Source: Crocinitomicaceae bacterium | Lineage (GTDB): Bacteria > Bacteroidota > Bacteroidia > Flavobacteriales_D > Crocinitomicaceae | NCBI GenBank assembly: GCA_021740745.1 | Contig: JAIOZF010000012.1 | Span: 1 to 50,696, forward strand | Direction: 5' to 3' | Length of the DNA: 50,696 bases | Shown: one piece after another, positions 17,131 to 24,185 of the stretch | Numbering within the stretch: the stretch's first letter is position 1 | Layout of the letters: the number at the start of each line of letters is the position of its first letter | Translations under genes and position numbers: made by a program | The notes under the pieces: generated by a model | Seen by the model: only the letters and a program-made list of their open reading frames with translations | Database searches by the model: none | Told to the model about the DNA's origin: nothing

Positions 17131-18600
17131 TTATTGTTTATCTTTTGGTAAATAATGAAGAATTACACGTGCATTTTGTGTGAAATATTTGTTTGCAACA
17201 CGCTGAATGTCTTCACGTGTAACATTCATATAGCCTTCTAACTCTTTGTTTACGCGACTAGCTGAACCATAGTAAACGTGATTATCAGCCAAGTTTTCAG
17301 CAACACCTGCAATTGATGCATTTGAGCTCACATTGTCATTTTCAATTTTGTTGCGCACTTTTTCAAATTCCTCTTGAGAAATCAACTCTTTCTTGATTAA
17401 ATCAACTTGGATATCGAACTCTTTTTGGATACTATCCAATTCAATTCCGTTCGCAGCAATTGCAGCAAAAATTCCAACTCCAGCATCTTCTAATCCATAG
17501 TTGAATGAAAAAGCAAATTGCGCCATTTCTTTCTTTTCAACAATTACCTTATTGATACGTGAGCTGCTTCCACCAGATAAAACTTCGTTTAACATATCTA
17601 GTGCGTAAGCATCTGGATGGGTTTGCTCTGGGAATTTATAGCCGATGAAAAGTCCAGGTAATTGAATATTGTCATAAACCACATCCTTCACAACACCTGT
17701 TAATTTTTCTGTGTCCTTTTTTGTACGTGGAATTTCAACTGCTTTTGAAGCATATGACGCAATTAATTTTTTCGCCTCAGGACTTTTAGAATTCATAAAG
17801 TCTTTCGCGTCAAATTTAGATTTAGCAACGCCATATGTTTTTTCAAAATCGGCATCACTTAAGTTGATGAAATCACGGTACAGGTTAATTGCTTGACCTT
17901 TTGGTATCGAACTGAAGTATTTTTCGATCCATTTTTTTGTTTGCTCAATATCTAAATCACCAGCAATTGATAATGTCGCATTTGCAGGTACATAGAATGT
18001 TTTGTAAAAATTGACATAATCAACTTCTTGAGCAGCATCTAAATGTTCCATGCTCCCAATTGGAGCCCAATTGTATGGGTGAACAGTGAACAAACGCTTA
18101 AACATTTCAGTGAAGAAAGAACCGTAAGGTGAATTATCAACGCGTTGACGCTTTTCTTCTTTTACAACACTTCGTTGCGTTTCAATTCCAGTGTTTTCAA
18201 CTTTAGCATGCAAAAGTCGCTCACTTTCTAACCACAAGCCTAACTCTAATTGATTGGAAGGAAGTAATTCAAAGTAATAAGTTCTATCTTGAGACGTGTT
18301 TGCATTGAGCGCACCACCATTTTTCTCAACTAGTTCACTATACTCACCACGACCAATATTGGCTGAACCTTCAAATAATAAATGCTCAAAGAAATGCGCA
18401 AAGCCAGTGCGTTCTGGATTTTCATTTTTCGAACCAACGTGATACAAAATAGAAACTGCAACAATTGGCGTTGAAGGTTCTTGATGTAAAATAACGTGAA
18501 TACCATTTGGCAAATCGTACTCGATAAAGTCGATTTTTCGCTGGGCATTCGCAGCAAATGTGGAAACAAGGAGTAATCCACTAATTAGTAATCTCTTCAT
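17131..18600 (-). CDS. Active M16-family zinc peptidase
   Basis: The 489-residue protein has a signal peptide (MKRLLISGLLLVSTFAANA) and the inverted zinc motif HFFEH in FAHFFEHLLFEGS, with the distal Glu expected in VVKEEKRQR. Gln-Asp-Arg-Thr and YYFELLPSNQ follow as in pitrilysin relatives, and the C-terminal inactive half contains LNEVLSGGSSSRIN. It is a periplasmic metallopeptidase that should degrade peptides or unfolded exported proteins. It is the first gene of a two-gene operon with a zinc-motif-less partner 7 nt downstream, ending in the terminator at 14990. Substrate is unknown. Confidence 0.93.
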   Translation of the reverse strand: MKRLLISGLLLVSTFAANAQRKIDFIEYDLPNGIHVILHQEPSTPIVAVSILYHVGSKNENPERTGFAHFFEHLLFEGSANIGRGEYSELVEKNGGALNANTSQDRTYYFELLPSNQLELGLWLESERLLHAKVENTGIETQRSVVKEEKRQRVDNSPYGSFFTEMFKRLFTVHPYNWAPIGSMEHLDAAQEVDYVNFYKTFYVPANATLSIAGDLDIEQTKKWIEKYFSSIPKGQAINLYRDFINLSDADFEKTYGVAKSKFDAKDFMNSKSPEAKKLIASYASKAVEIPRTKKDTEKLTGVVKDVVYDNIQLPGLFIGYKFPEQTHPDAYALDMLNEVLSGGSSSRINKVIVEKKEMAQFAFSFNYGLEDAGVGIFAAIAANGIELDSIQKEFDIQVDLIKKELISQEEFEKVRNKIENDNVSSNASIAGVAENLADNHVYYGSASRVNKELEGYMNVTREDIQRVANKYFTQNARVILHYLPKDKQ

Positions 18601-18732
18601 GAATGATTAAATTTTTTAAATCGAATACAAAGAAAGCACGATTTTTAAAAAAGATACGTTTTATGTGATGTGCGGAACAAATATGATTTTAAAGGTTGAA
18701 AAACCAATTTTCTGTTTGGTCTGAAAATTGTT

Positions 18733-18740
18733 TACTTTTG
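18733..18740 (+). promoter_or_regulatory. TAnnTTTG -7 box 5 nt before the nine-repeat protein start
   Basis: TACTTTTG ends 5 nt before the ATG at 18746. The predicted transcript would be leaderless or nearly so. Confidence 0.5.
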
Positions 18741-18745
18741 ATTCT

Positions 18746-19831
18746 ATGAGAAAAATATTTTACTGCTTTCTTCTTCTTTTTGCTTTTATTTCGGGCTCAA
18801 ACGCTCAAAATGTAGTTCCTTTTGAAGATTTCAATTATTACTTTCGAACATTTGAGAATGACAATTTTCGTCAATTAGAATTTCAACGCATCAAAAGCTA
18901 TCAAGCTGGTGATGAATTTGTTGCATATATTGATACGCGCGGAAATTTAAGAGTTTACGATGGAAAAGAACGGCAGGATATTTCAAATATGAATGTCAGT
19001 TACCACATTTCAGATCATCTTATGGCTTATAATATTGGTGCAACGCTGAATATGTGGGATGCTGGGAAACTTCAAACTTTAACGTATTTCGCAAATAATT
19101 ATGAAGTAAAAGATAGTTTAATCGTTTTTGAAGATACGAGATTCAATACAGTCAGTGCTTATTGGAACAAGCAAATTTATCCTTTATATCAAGTAACGGG
19201 TGATTTATATATGCCAGTCGCAATTGGTGATAACATTGTTGCCTTTAAAGACAACGGTAATTTTTACAAGGTCTTTTGGAGAGGTCAAATCTACGATTTG
19301 GGAGTTTGGAATAGTACAATTGAGTTTGAAGCAGGATGTGACATGATAACGTTTAATGATCCAACTACTCGGACGTATGCAGTGTTTGAAAATGGTCAAT
19401 TCTTAGATGTAGAACAATTCTACATGAAGAAATATAAGGCAGGAAGAGGCTTTATCGTTTATGAAGACTTGAACAGCAACTTGATGTATTACAAGGATGG
19501 TGATAAATTTCAAATCAGTAATTTTTCCGCGAGTTTTTGGGAAGTTAAAGATGATTTAGCTGTTTGGGGCGAAAATTCATTCGTCTATGCCTATCAAAAT
19601 GGGAAGAAAATTCAAGTTACCAATTACATTCCCAAGCAATATTTATTGAAGAACAACATTTTCGTTTTTAAAAATATCGCAGGTGGAGTAAGTGCTTTGG
19701 TGGATGGAAAGGTCGTTGAATTGACCAATCAAATGGATGCCGAATATGAAATTTATGGAAACACGATTTTGATTAAATTATTCAATCGATCTTTCATCGT
19801 TTACAAAGACGGACGTAAATTCACTACCTAA
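18746..19831 (+). CDS. Secreted protein built of about nine ~35-residue beta-type repeats, unknown function
   Basis: The 361-residue protein has a signal peptide (MRKIFYCFLLLFAFISGSNAQ). The rest divides into about nine units of 33-38 residues with the pattern: short loop, YxVKDxLxxFxD, then VYxxGKxxxLTN. Clear units include EVKDDLAVWGENSFVYAYQN, YLLKNNIFVFKNIAGGVSAL and EIYGNTILIKLFNRSFIVYK. Each unit looks like three to four short strands, suggesting a beta-propeller or solenoid. No Asp-box, Kelch, WD40 or NHL signature is visible and I do not recognise the family. The frame also opens at a TTG at 18728, rejected because it overlaps the -7 box. It is convergent with rluF across an octamer array. 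Confidence 0.7.
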   Translation: MRKIFYCFLLLFAFISGSNAQNVVPFEDFNYYFRTFENDNFRQLEFQRIKSYQAGDEFVAYIDTRGNLRVYDGKERQDISNMNVSYHISDHLMAYNIGATLNMWDAGKLQTLTYFANNYEVKDSLIVFEDTRFNTVSAYWNKQIYPLYQVTGDLYMPVAIGDNIVAFKDNGNFYKVFWRGQIYDLGVWNSTIEFEAGCDMITFNDPTTRTYAVFENGQFLDVEQFYMKKYKAGRGFIVYEDLNSNLMYYKDGDKFQISNFSASFWEVKDDLAVWGENSFVYAYQNGKKIQVTNYIPKQYLLKNNIFVFKNIAGGVSALVDGKVVELTNQMDAEYEIYGNTILIKLFNRSFIVYKDGRKFTT

Positions 19832-19838
19832 ACTCTTT

Positions 19839-19966
19839 CATTCCTCCATTCCTTCATTCCTCCATTCCTCCATTCCTCCATTCCTCCATTCCTTCATTCC
19901 TTCATTCCTTCATTCCTCCATTCCTCCATTCCTTCATTCCTTCATTCCTTCATTCCTTCATTCTTC
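19839..19966. repeat. Octanucleotide tandem array, 15 copies of CATTCCTY plus one degenerate unit
   Basis: Fifteen uninterrupted 8-bp units, each CATTCCTC or CATTCCTT, run from 19839 to 19958, and a variant CATTCTTC follows. The array begins 7 bp after a stop codon and ends 15 bp before the convergent rluF stop. It is not translated on either strand by the flanking genes. The C/T variants are interspersed (c t c c c c t t t c c t t t t), so both slippage and point change have acted. Likely variable in copy number. Confidence 0.95.
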
Positions 19967-19981
19967 GACTCCTTCCTTTTT

Positions 19982-20713
19982 TTATTCATGCGTTTTTGAA
20001 GAATCCGAGATTAATTCGTTTAATCCCGTCATTTCTTCATCCGTTAAGTAGCGCCATTGTCCAATTTCAGTGTCGAGTTGAATATTCATGATGCGCACTC
20101 GCTTTAATTTTACAACCTCATAATTCAAGAATTCACACATGCGTCGAATTTGTCGATTGAGACCCTGTGTTAGAATAATTCTAAAGCTAAATTTACTCAC
20201 TTGTTCAACAACACATTCTCTTGTGACAGTATCGAGAATAGGAATTCCTTTACTCATACGCTTCACAAAATCAGGAGAAATAGGTCGATCAACAGTGACA
20301 ATGTATTCTTTTTCGTGATTATTTCGTGCGCGAAGAATTTTGTTAACGATGTCACCATCATTGGTTAAAAAAATCAATCCTTCACTTGCTTTATCCAAGC
20401 GACCGATGGGGAAAATTCTTTTCGGATAGTTGATGTATTCGACAATATTGTTGCGTTCTACTTTGGTATCTGTTGTACAAACAACTCCAACAGGTTTATT
20501 AAATGCGATATAAACAGGTTTTTCAGTTGCATCAGAAATTAATTGACCATTCACTCGCACTTCATCACCTGGAACAATTTTGGTTCCCATCTCAGGCAAT
20601 TTTCCATTGATGGTAACTTTACCCTCTTCAATTAGTTTATCGGCTGCTCGTCGAGAGCAATAACCTACTTCGCTTAAATATTTATTAATTCTGGTTGATT
20701 GTTGTTCGTCCAT
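19982..20713 (-). CDS. rluF: 23S rRNA pseudouridine synthase RluF-like
   Basis: The 243-residue enzyme isomerises a uridine in 23S rRNA (position 2604 in E. coli for RluF). An N-terminal S4 RNA-binding domain (about 8-60; [20 protein letters not shown]) precedes the RsuA-type catalytic domain with [14 protein letters not shown] and the catalytic Asp in [18 protein letters not shown]. The late motif [17 protein letters not shown], then [11 protein letters not shown] and [10 protein letters not shown], fit RluF better than RluB or RsuA. The very short C-terminus lacks extra domains. It is divergent from the DUF4494 gene, and a -7 box lies 4 nt before its ATG. Confidence 0.9.
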   Translation of the reverse strand: MDEQQSTRINKYLSEVGYCSRRAADKLIEEGKVTINGKLPEMGTKIVPGDEVRVNGQLISDATEKPVYIAFNKPVGVVCTTDTKVERNNIVEYINYPKRIFPIGRLDKASEGLIFLTNDGDIVNKILRARNNHEKEYIVTVDRPISPDFVKRMSKGIPILDTVTRECVVEQVSKFSFRIILTQGLNRQIRRMCEFLNYEVVKLKRVRIMNIQLDTEIGQWRYLTDEEMTGLNELISDSSKTHE

Positions 20714-20717
20714 GCTG

Positions 20718-20725
20718 CAAAATTA
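20718..20725 (-). promoter_or_regulatory. TAnnTTTG -7 box 4 nt before rluF
   Basis: TAATTTTG on the minus strand is separated from the rluF ATG by CAGC only, again predicting a leaderless or near-leaderless mRNA. Confidence 0.5.
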
Positions 20726-20758
20726 TGAATAAGGAATTCATAATTCACATTTCTCACT

Positions 20759-20766
20759 TATCTTTG
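20759..20766 (+). promoter_or_regulatory. TAnnTTTG -7 box for the DUF4494-pdxH-M16 operon
   Basis: TATCTTTG lies 32 nt before the ATG at 20799, a conventional leader length. Confidence 0.5.
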
Positions 20767-20798
20767 TTGCATTACCATTCAATCAAAATCAAAACAAG

Positions 20799-21404
20799 AT
20801 GAATAATTGGTTTACAGTTAAAGTAAAATATACAAAAGAATTAGACAACGGGACATTTAAACGAGTGTCTGAACCATATTTAGTTGCAGCTATGAACTTC
20901 ACGGATGCTGAAGCTCGTATTTACGAAGAATTAGGAATGGTAATCCGCGGTGAGTTTATCGTAGTGGGAATTGCTCGTACTGAATTGCATGATATTTTTG
21001 CATACGATGATGCGGATGTTTGGTACAAAGCGAAAATCACATACGAAAGTGAAGCTGGGGATGAAGACAAGCCTAAGAAAGTGTCTCAGAATTTTTTAGT
21101 TTCTGCACACAGCGTTAAAGATGCTTACGATCGTATTCGTGAGAGTTTATCTACTTTATTGGTTGATTTTCAAATTCCAATGATTGCTGTTTCACCAATT
21201 GTAGAAATCTATCCACCGTCAGAAAATTTAGATCGCGAAATTTCAAGAACTCCAATCGAAGAATTTATACCTGAACCTGTTTCTAAAGGGAAAGTATTTT
21301 CAGCACCTGGGTCTGATATAGATGAAGAAATTGAGGAAGAATTTGAAGAAGAGGAAGCTGATAATGAAAGCGAACTTGAAGACGATTTTAACGAAGAAGC
21401 ATAA
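20799..21404 (+). CDS. DUF4494 protein
   Basis: The 201-residue cytosolic protein matches the Bacteroidota-restricted DUF4494 family: MNNWFTVKVKYTKEL, KRVSEPYLVAAMNFTDAEAR, IYEEL and a second copy-like half beginning DVWYKAKITYESE, VSQNFLVSAHSVKDAYDRI. The two halves look like an internal duplication of a small beta-alpha module. The last ~40 residues are almost entirely Glu/Asp (EEIEEEFEEEEADNES). Function is unknown. It is the first gene of a compact operon: pdxH follows after 9 nt and an M16 peptidase directly after that. A role in vitamin B6 metabolism is not implied by anything beyond position. Confidence 0.85.
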   Translation: MNNWFTVKVKYTKELDNGTFKRVSEPYLVAAMNFTDAEARIYEELGMVIRGEFIVVGIARTELHDIFAYDDADVWYKAKITYESEAGDEDKPKKVSQNFLVSAHSVKDAYDRIRESLSTLLVDFQIPMIAVSPIVEIYPPSENLDREISRTPIEEFIPEPVSKGKVFSAPGSDIDEEIEEEFEEEEADNESELEDDFNEEA

Positions 21405-21413
21405 TTTTAGCGA

Positions 21414-22058
21414 ATGGAAGAATTTCTAGATCTTTTACGCAACGACCATCATTCATTCGATCAAGGTAAATTGGAAGATCATATTGGAAATGAACCTTTT
21501 ACACTTTTGGCTAAATGGCTAAGAGAAGCGATTGAAAAACAAGTTTCTGAGCCGAATGCGATGTCGATTTCCACCATTGGTTTAGACGGATTTCCACACG
21601 CACGAATTGTATATTTGAAGGAATTGTTGGAAGACGGACCGATTTTTTACACCAATTACGCAAGTGATAAAGGAAAATCAATTGAAGCAAATCCAAATAT
21701 TCAGGCATTAATTTTTTGGCCAGGACTAGAACGTCAAATTCGAATAATGGGTACAGCCGAGAAGGTTCCAGAAGAAATGAGTGATACCTATTTTCAATCG
21801 CGACCATGGGGAAGTAAAATTGGTGCATGGGCTTCTCATCAAAGTGAAGTGCTTGCTTCGAGAGAAGAGTTAGAGGAACGTGTGCACGAATTAGCGTTGA
21901 AATATCCAGTTGAAGTTCCTCGGCCGCCTCATTGGGGTGGATATTTACTTCGTCCGATTCAAATAGAATTTTGGCAGGGAAGAAGATCGCGATTACACGA
22001 CCGAATTGTTTTTGAGTTAGAAGAAGGAAGTTGGAAAATTTACCGCAAGAATCCATAA
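21414..22058 (+). CDS. pdxH: Pyridoxamine/pyridoxine 5'-phosphate oxidase
   Basis: The 214-residue FMN enzyme makes pyridoxal 5'-phosphate from pyridoxine or pyridoxamine 5'-phosphate with O2. Motifs across its length fit PdxH: ANAMSIST-like NAMSISTIGLDGFPHARIVYLK, written here in part as NAMSISTIGLDG; FYTNYASDKGKSIEANP; FQSRPWGSKIGAWASHQSE; and the C-terminal signature EFWQGRRSRLHDR with the final RKNP. Length is as usual for the family. It acts in the cytosol as a dimer. It lies 9 nt after DUF4494, and the M16 gene ATG begins 3 nt after its stop, so translation is probably coupled. Confidence 0.96.
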   Translation: MEEFLDLLRNDHHSFDQGKLEDHIGNEPFTLLAKWLREAIEKQVSEPNAMSISTIGLDGFPHARIVYLKELLEDGPIFYTNYASDKGKSIEANPNIQALIFWPGLERQIRIMGTAEKVPEEMSDTYFQSRPWGSKIGAWASHQSEVLASREELEERVHELALKYPVEVPRPPHWGGYLLRPIQIEFWQGRRSRLHDRIVFELEEGSWKIYRKNP

Positions 22059-22061
22059 TTG

Positions 22062-23303
22062 ATGTACGAAATACAACCCGTTTTATTTACGCTTTCAAAT
22101 GGCATTCGTGTTGTTTACTTGCACGCACCTGCTCAGGTCGCTCACTTGGGTATTACGGTTTTGGGCGGATCAAGATTTGAGCTACCCAATGAAGATGGAT
22201 TGGCGCATTTTTTAGAACATTGTATTTTCAAAGGTACCACGAAGCGTAAAGCTTTTCATATTTTGTCTCGACTCGATTCAGTCGGGGGAGAATTAAACGC
22301 ATATACAGCGAAAGAGGAGATTTGTGTTTATGCTTCGTTTACGAAAGAACATATTCGTCGTGCATCCGAATTATTGGCAGATATTACGCTGAATTCCAAT
22401 TTCCCGCTGAAAGAAATTATCAAGGAAAAGGAAATCATTATCGATGAAATAAATTCATATTTGGATAGTCCAAGTGATAAGATTTTCGATGATTTTGAAG
22501 GATATTTATTCCAAGGACATGCTTTAGGGAACAATATTCTTGGTACAAAAGAGCGTGTACAAAGTTTTACCCGTGAACATTTGATAGACTATGTAAAACG
22601 CTTTTTCACAGCAGATAATATAGTTATTTCTTTTGTTGGAGATATCTCAAAGCATAAATTGGAGAAAATTCTTGAAGAGGATTTTAAACATTGTCCAAAG
22701 GGAAATCACCAACCAATCATCGAAACTTTTGAACCAAGAGCTCCTTTTCATATCCGATCAAAAGAGGCCAATTATCAGGTTCATGCAATTGTTGGTGGAT
22801 TAGCTCCTAATTACAAGGATGAGTCGAGAAGAGGAATGATTATGCTTACGAACATTCTTGGTGGACCAGCATTAAATTCGCGATTGACACTTTCAATTCG
22901 TGAGAAATATGGTTACTCCTATAATGTAGAAGCGAATTACACACCATACGTTGACACTGGTTTTTGGAGTGTTTATTTGGGGACGGATCCCAAATACATT
23001 GATAAATCGTTGTCGTTGATACGCAAAGAACTCAAATTATTGAGAACAAAAAAACTGGGAATTTTGCAATTGAATCGAGCAAAAGAACAGTTGAAAGGAC
23101 ATTTAGCACTTGGCTTAGATTCTAATTCAGGTTTGATGTTAGGACTTGGAAAATCTTTGTTGCTTTTTAATCAAATTGATACAATTCAAGAAATTTACGC
23201 TGGAATAGATAAGCTAACAGAAAGTGAATTATTGGAAATTGCGAATCGCTATTTTGCGGAAGATAATTATTCAGAACTCGTATTTGATATTCAAGAAGGA
23301 TAA
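22062..23303 (+). CDS. M16-family zinc peptidase (cytosolic-type)
   Basis: The 413-residue peptidase has the inverted zinc motif HFLEH in GLAHFLEHCIFKGT, the distal acidic helix KEKEIIIDEINSY, and a non-catalytic second half with LGGPALNSRLTLSIREKYGY, typical of processing-peptidase-like proteins of the PqqL/YmxG type. No signal peptide is present, unlike the two M16 proteins at 15-18.6 kb, so it works in the cytosol unless exported otherwise. The ATG at 22062 is preferred to the TTG just before it. It is the last gene of the DUF4494-pdxH operon. Its 3' end is duplicated downstream as part of a ~45-bp direct repeat. Confidence 0.93.
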   Translation: MYEIQPVLFTLSNGIRVVYLHAPAQVAHLGITVLGGSRFELPNEDGLAHFLEHCIFKGTTKRKAFHILSRLDSVGGELNAYTAKEEICVYASFTKEHIRRASELLADITLNSNFPLKEIIKEKEIIIDEINSYLDSPSDKIFDDFEGYLFQGHALGNNILGTKERVQSFTREHLIDYVKRFFTADNIVISFVGDISKHKLEKILEEDFKHCPKGNHQPIIETFEPRAPFHIRSKEANYQVHAIVGGLAPNYKDESRRGMIMLTNILGGPALNSRLTLSIREKYGYSYNVEANYTPYVDTGFWSVYLGTDPKYIDKSLSLIRKELKLLRTKKLGILQLNRAKEQLKGHLALGLDSNSGLMLGLGKSLLLFNQIDTIQEIYAGIDKLTESELLEIANRYFAEDNYSELVFDIQEG

Positions 23304-23336
23304 TCAATCCTTAATTCTATAAAGTGTTTTCGATCT
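23292..23336. repeat. ~45-bp direct repeat, left copy
   Basis: This segment starts in the last codons of the M16 gene (CAAGAAGGATAATC...) and recurs at 24140-24185. The first 39 bp are identical; a single-base insertion separates a further six matching bases (CGATCT). The two copies flank the RAYT/REP insert. Confidence 0.9.
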
Positions 23337-23460
23337 CATGCTCCGCAGGATTTGTAATCCTGCGGAATATGTTAGAAATACTTTTAACGAATCGTTTGTA
23401 ACCTAGCAGTAATACAATACACTTCCGGTAATATTGATTCTTTTTCGTGATAATTACTTG
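23336..23460. repeat. 125-bp tandem duplication, copy A
   Basis: This 125-bp unit is repeated immediately after itself at 23461-23585 with six substitutions. It contains a REP-like hairpin and, on the minus strand, a degenerate copy of the last ~25 codons of the RAYT gene. Confidence 0.93.
23342..23366. repeat. REP-like hairpin 1
   Basis: Perfect 11-bp arms (left arm TCCGCAGGATT) with a 3-nt loop TGT. The same hairpin recurs at 23467, and a compensated variant at 24105. Confidence 0.85.
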
Positions 23461-23585
23461 TCATGCTCCGCAGGATTTGCAATCCTGCGGAATATATTAG
23501 AAATACTTTTAATGAATCGTTTGTAGCCTAGCAGGAATACAATAAACTTCCGGTAATATTGATTCTTTTTCGTGATAATTACTTG
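23461..23585. repeat. 125-bp tandem duplication, copy B (contains RAYT 3' end)
   Basis: This copy includes the functional stop and last ~25 codons of the RAYT gene plus REP-like hairpin 2. It is about 95% identical to copy A by direct comparison. Confidence 0.93.
23467..23491. repeat. REP-like hairpin 2
   Basis: Perfect 11-bp arms (left arm TCCGCAGGATT) with loop TGC, located 18 bp beyond the RAYT stop codon. Confidence 0.85.
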
Positions 23586-24084
23586 CCGATGAATATTTCC
23601 ATTCTGATTCATGATTTACAAATCCTTCTTCGACAGGATTCATATGAATATAATTGATTTTATCCCAAGTAAACTTTTCCTTATACAACTCTATTGCGTG
23701 ATTTCCTTCTTGCCAAAATTTGTAATTTTTATGTTTCGGACTATTGTCTGCAGCTTTAGTAAACTCTTTCAGCATCCATTCTCTTCGAGATTCTGGCTCA
23801 TTCAATATTTGATTCAATATTTTTTTTGATGAAAATTTTTTAAAATCCCGAATTACGTCCTTTAACTCAAAAGGTTCGTTGCAATTAGCAATCAAATTCA
23901 GGTGATTTGACATCAAACAAAAACTATATATGTTCAAACCTTTGTTCTCAATGCAAAAACGTAAAGAATCAATAATTGCATCTTTGTGATTTTTTCGAGT
24001 GAAAACATCAATCCACTCAACTACGGTAAGTGTAAGAAAATAGCTGCTATTCTTTTTTATTGTGTGTTTAACTCCTTGTTTCAT
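23509..24084 (-). CDS. REP-associated tyrosine transposase (RAYT, Y1_Tnp family)
   Basis: The 191-residue protein belongs to the IS200-like Y1 transposase family, group found as single-copy RAYTs: SSYFLTLTVVEWIDVFTR, CLMSNHLNLIANC, then DFKKFSSKKIL, KFWQEGNHAIELY, INYIHMNPVEEGFV and WKYSSASNYH. The expected HUH metal site is HLN here, its second His replaced by Asn. The tyrosine nucleophile is probably that in NYIHMNP. Family knowledge: RAYTs cut and move REP hairpins by single-strand chemistry. REP-like hairpins lie on both sides of this gene in opposite orientation, so it forms a REPtron-like unit. It sits as an insert between two convergent genes. Confidence 0.88.
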   Translation of the reverse strand: MKQGVKHTIKKNSSYFLTLTVVEWIDVFTRKNHKDAIIDSLRFCIENKGLNIYSFCLMSNHLNLIANCNEPFELKDVIRDFKKFSSKKILNQILNEPESRREWMLKEFTKAADNSPKHKNYKFWQEGNHAIELYKEKFTWDKINYIHMNPVEEGFVNHESEWKYSSASNYHEKESILPEVYCIPARLQTIH

Positions 24085-24104
24085 TCAATTAAGCTAATCA
24101 TTAT

Positions 24105-24129
24105 TCCTCAGGATTGCAAATCCTGAGGA
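24105..24129. repeat. REP-like hairpin 3 (compensated variant, inverted)
   Basis: Perfect 11-bp arms (left arm TCCTCAGGATT) with loop GCA. Relative to hairpins 1 and 2, one base pair per stem has changed on both arms together, preserving pairing. The loop orientation is reversed compared with hairpin 2. Confidence 0.85.
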
Positions 24130-24139
24130 GCGTGCTATA

Positions 24140-24185
24140 CAAGAAGGATAATCAATCCTTAATTCTATAAAGTGTTTTACGATCT
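24140..24185. repeat. ~45-bp direct repeat, right copy
   Basis: This copy repeats the end of the M16 gene (out of context here) and contains the genuine 3' end of the minus-strand secreted-protein gene. Confidence 0.9.

Larger units (their letters stand above)
23337..24139. mobile_element. REP/RAYT insert (REPtron-like) flanked by ~45-bp direct repeats
   Basis: The 803-bp insert comprises a duplicated 125-bp end, the RAYT gene, and REP-like hairpins on both sides. It separates the M16 gene from the convergent secreted-protein gene. Deleting the insert plus one flanking repeat would restore a simple junction in which the two stop codons lie about 5 bp apart. The flanking duplication is much longer than expected for HUH transposition. 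Confidence 0.7.

Noticed and set aside
19839-19966. Possible CRISPR array
   Set aside because: Units are 8 bp, contiguous, with no spacers and no cas genes nearby.
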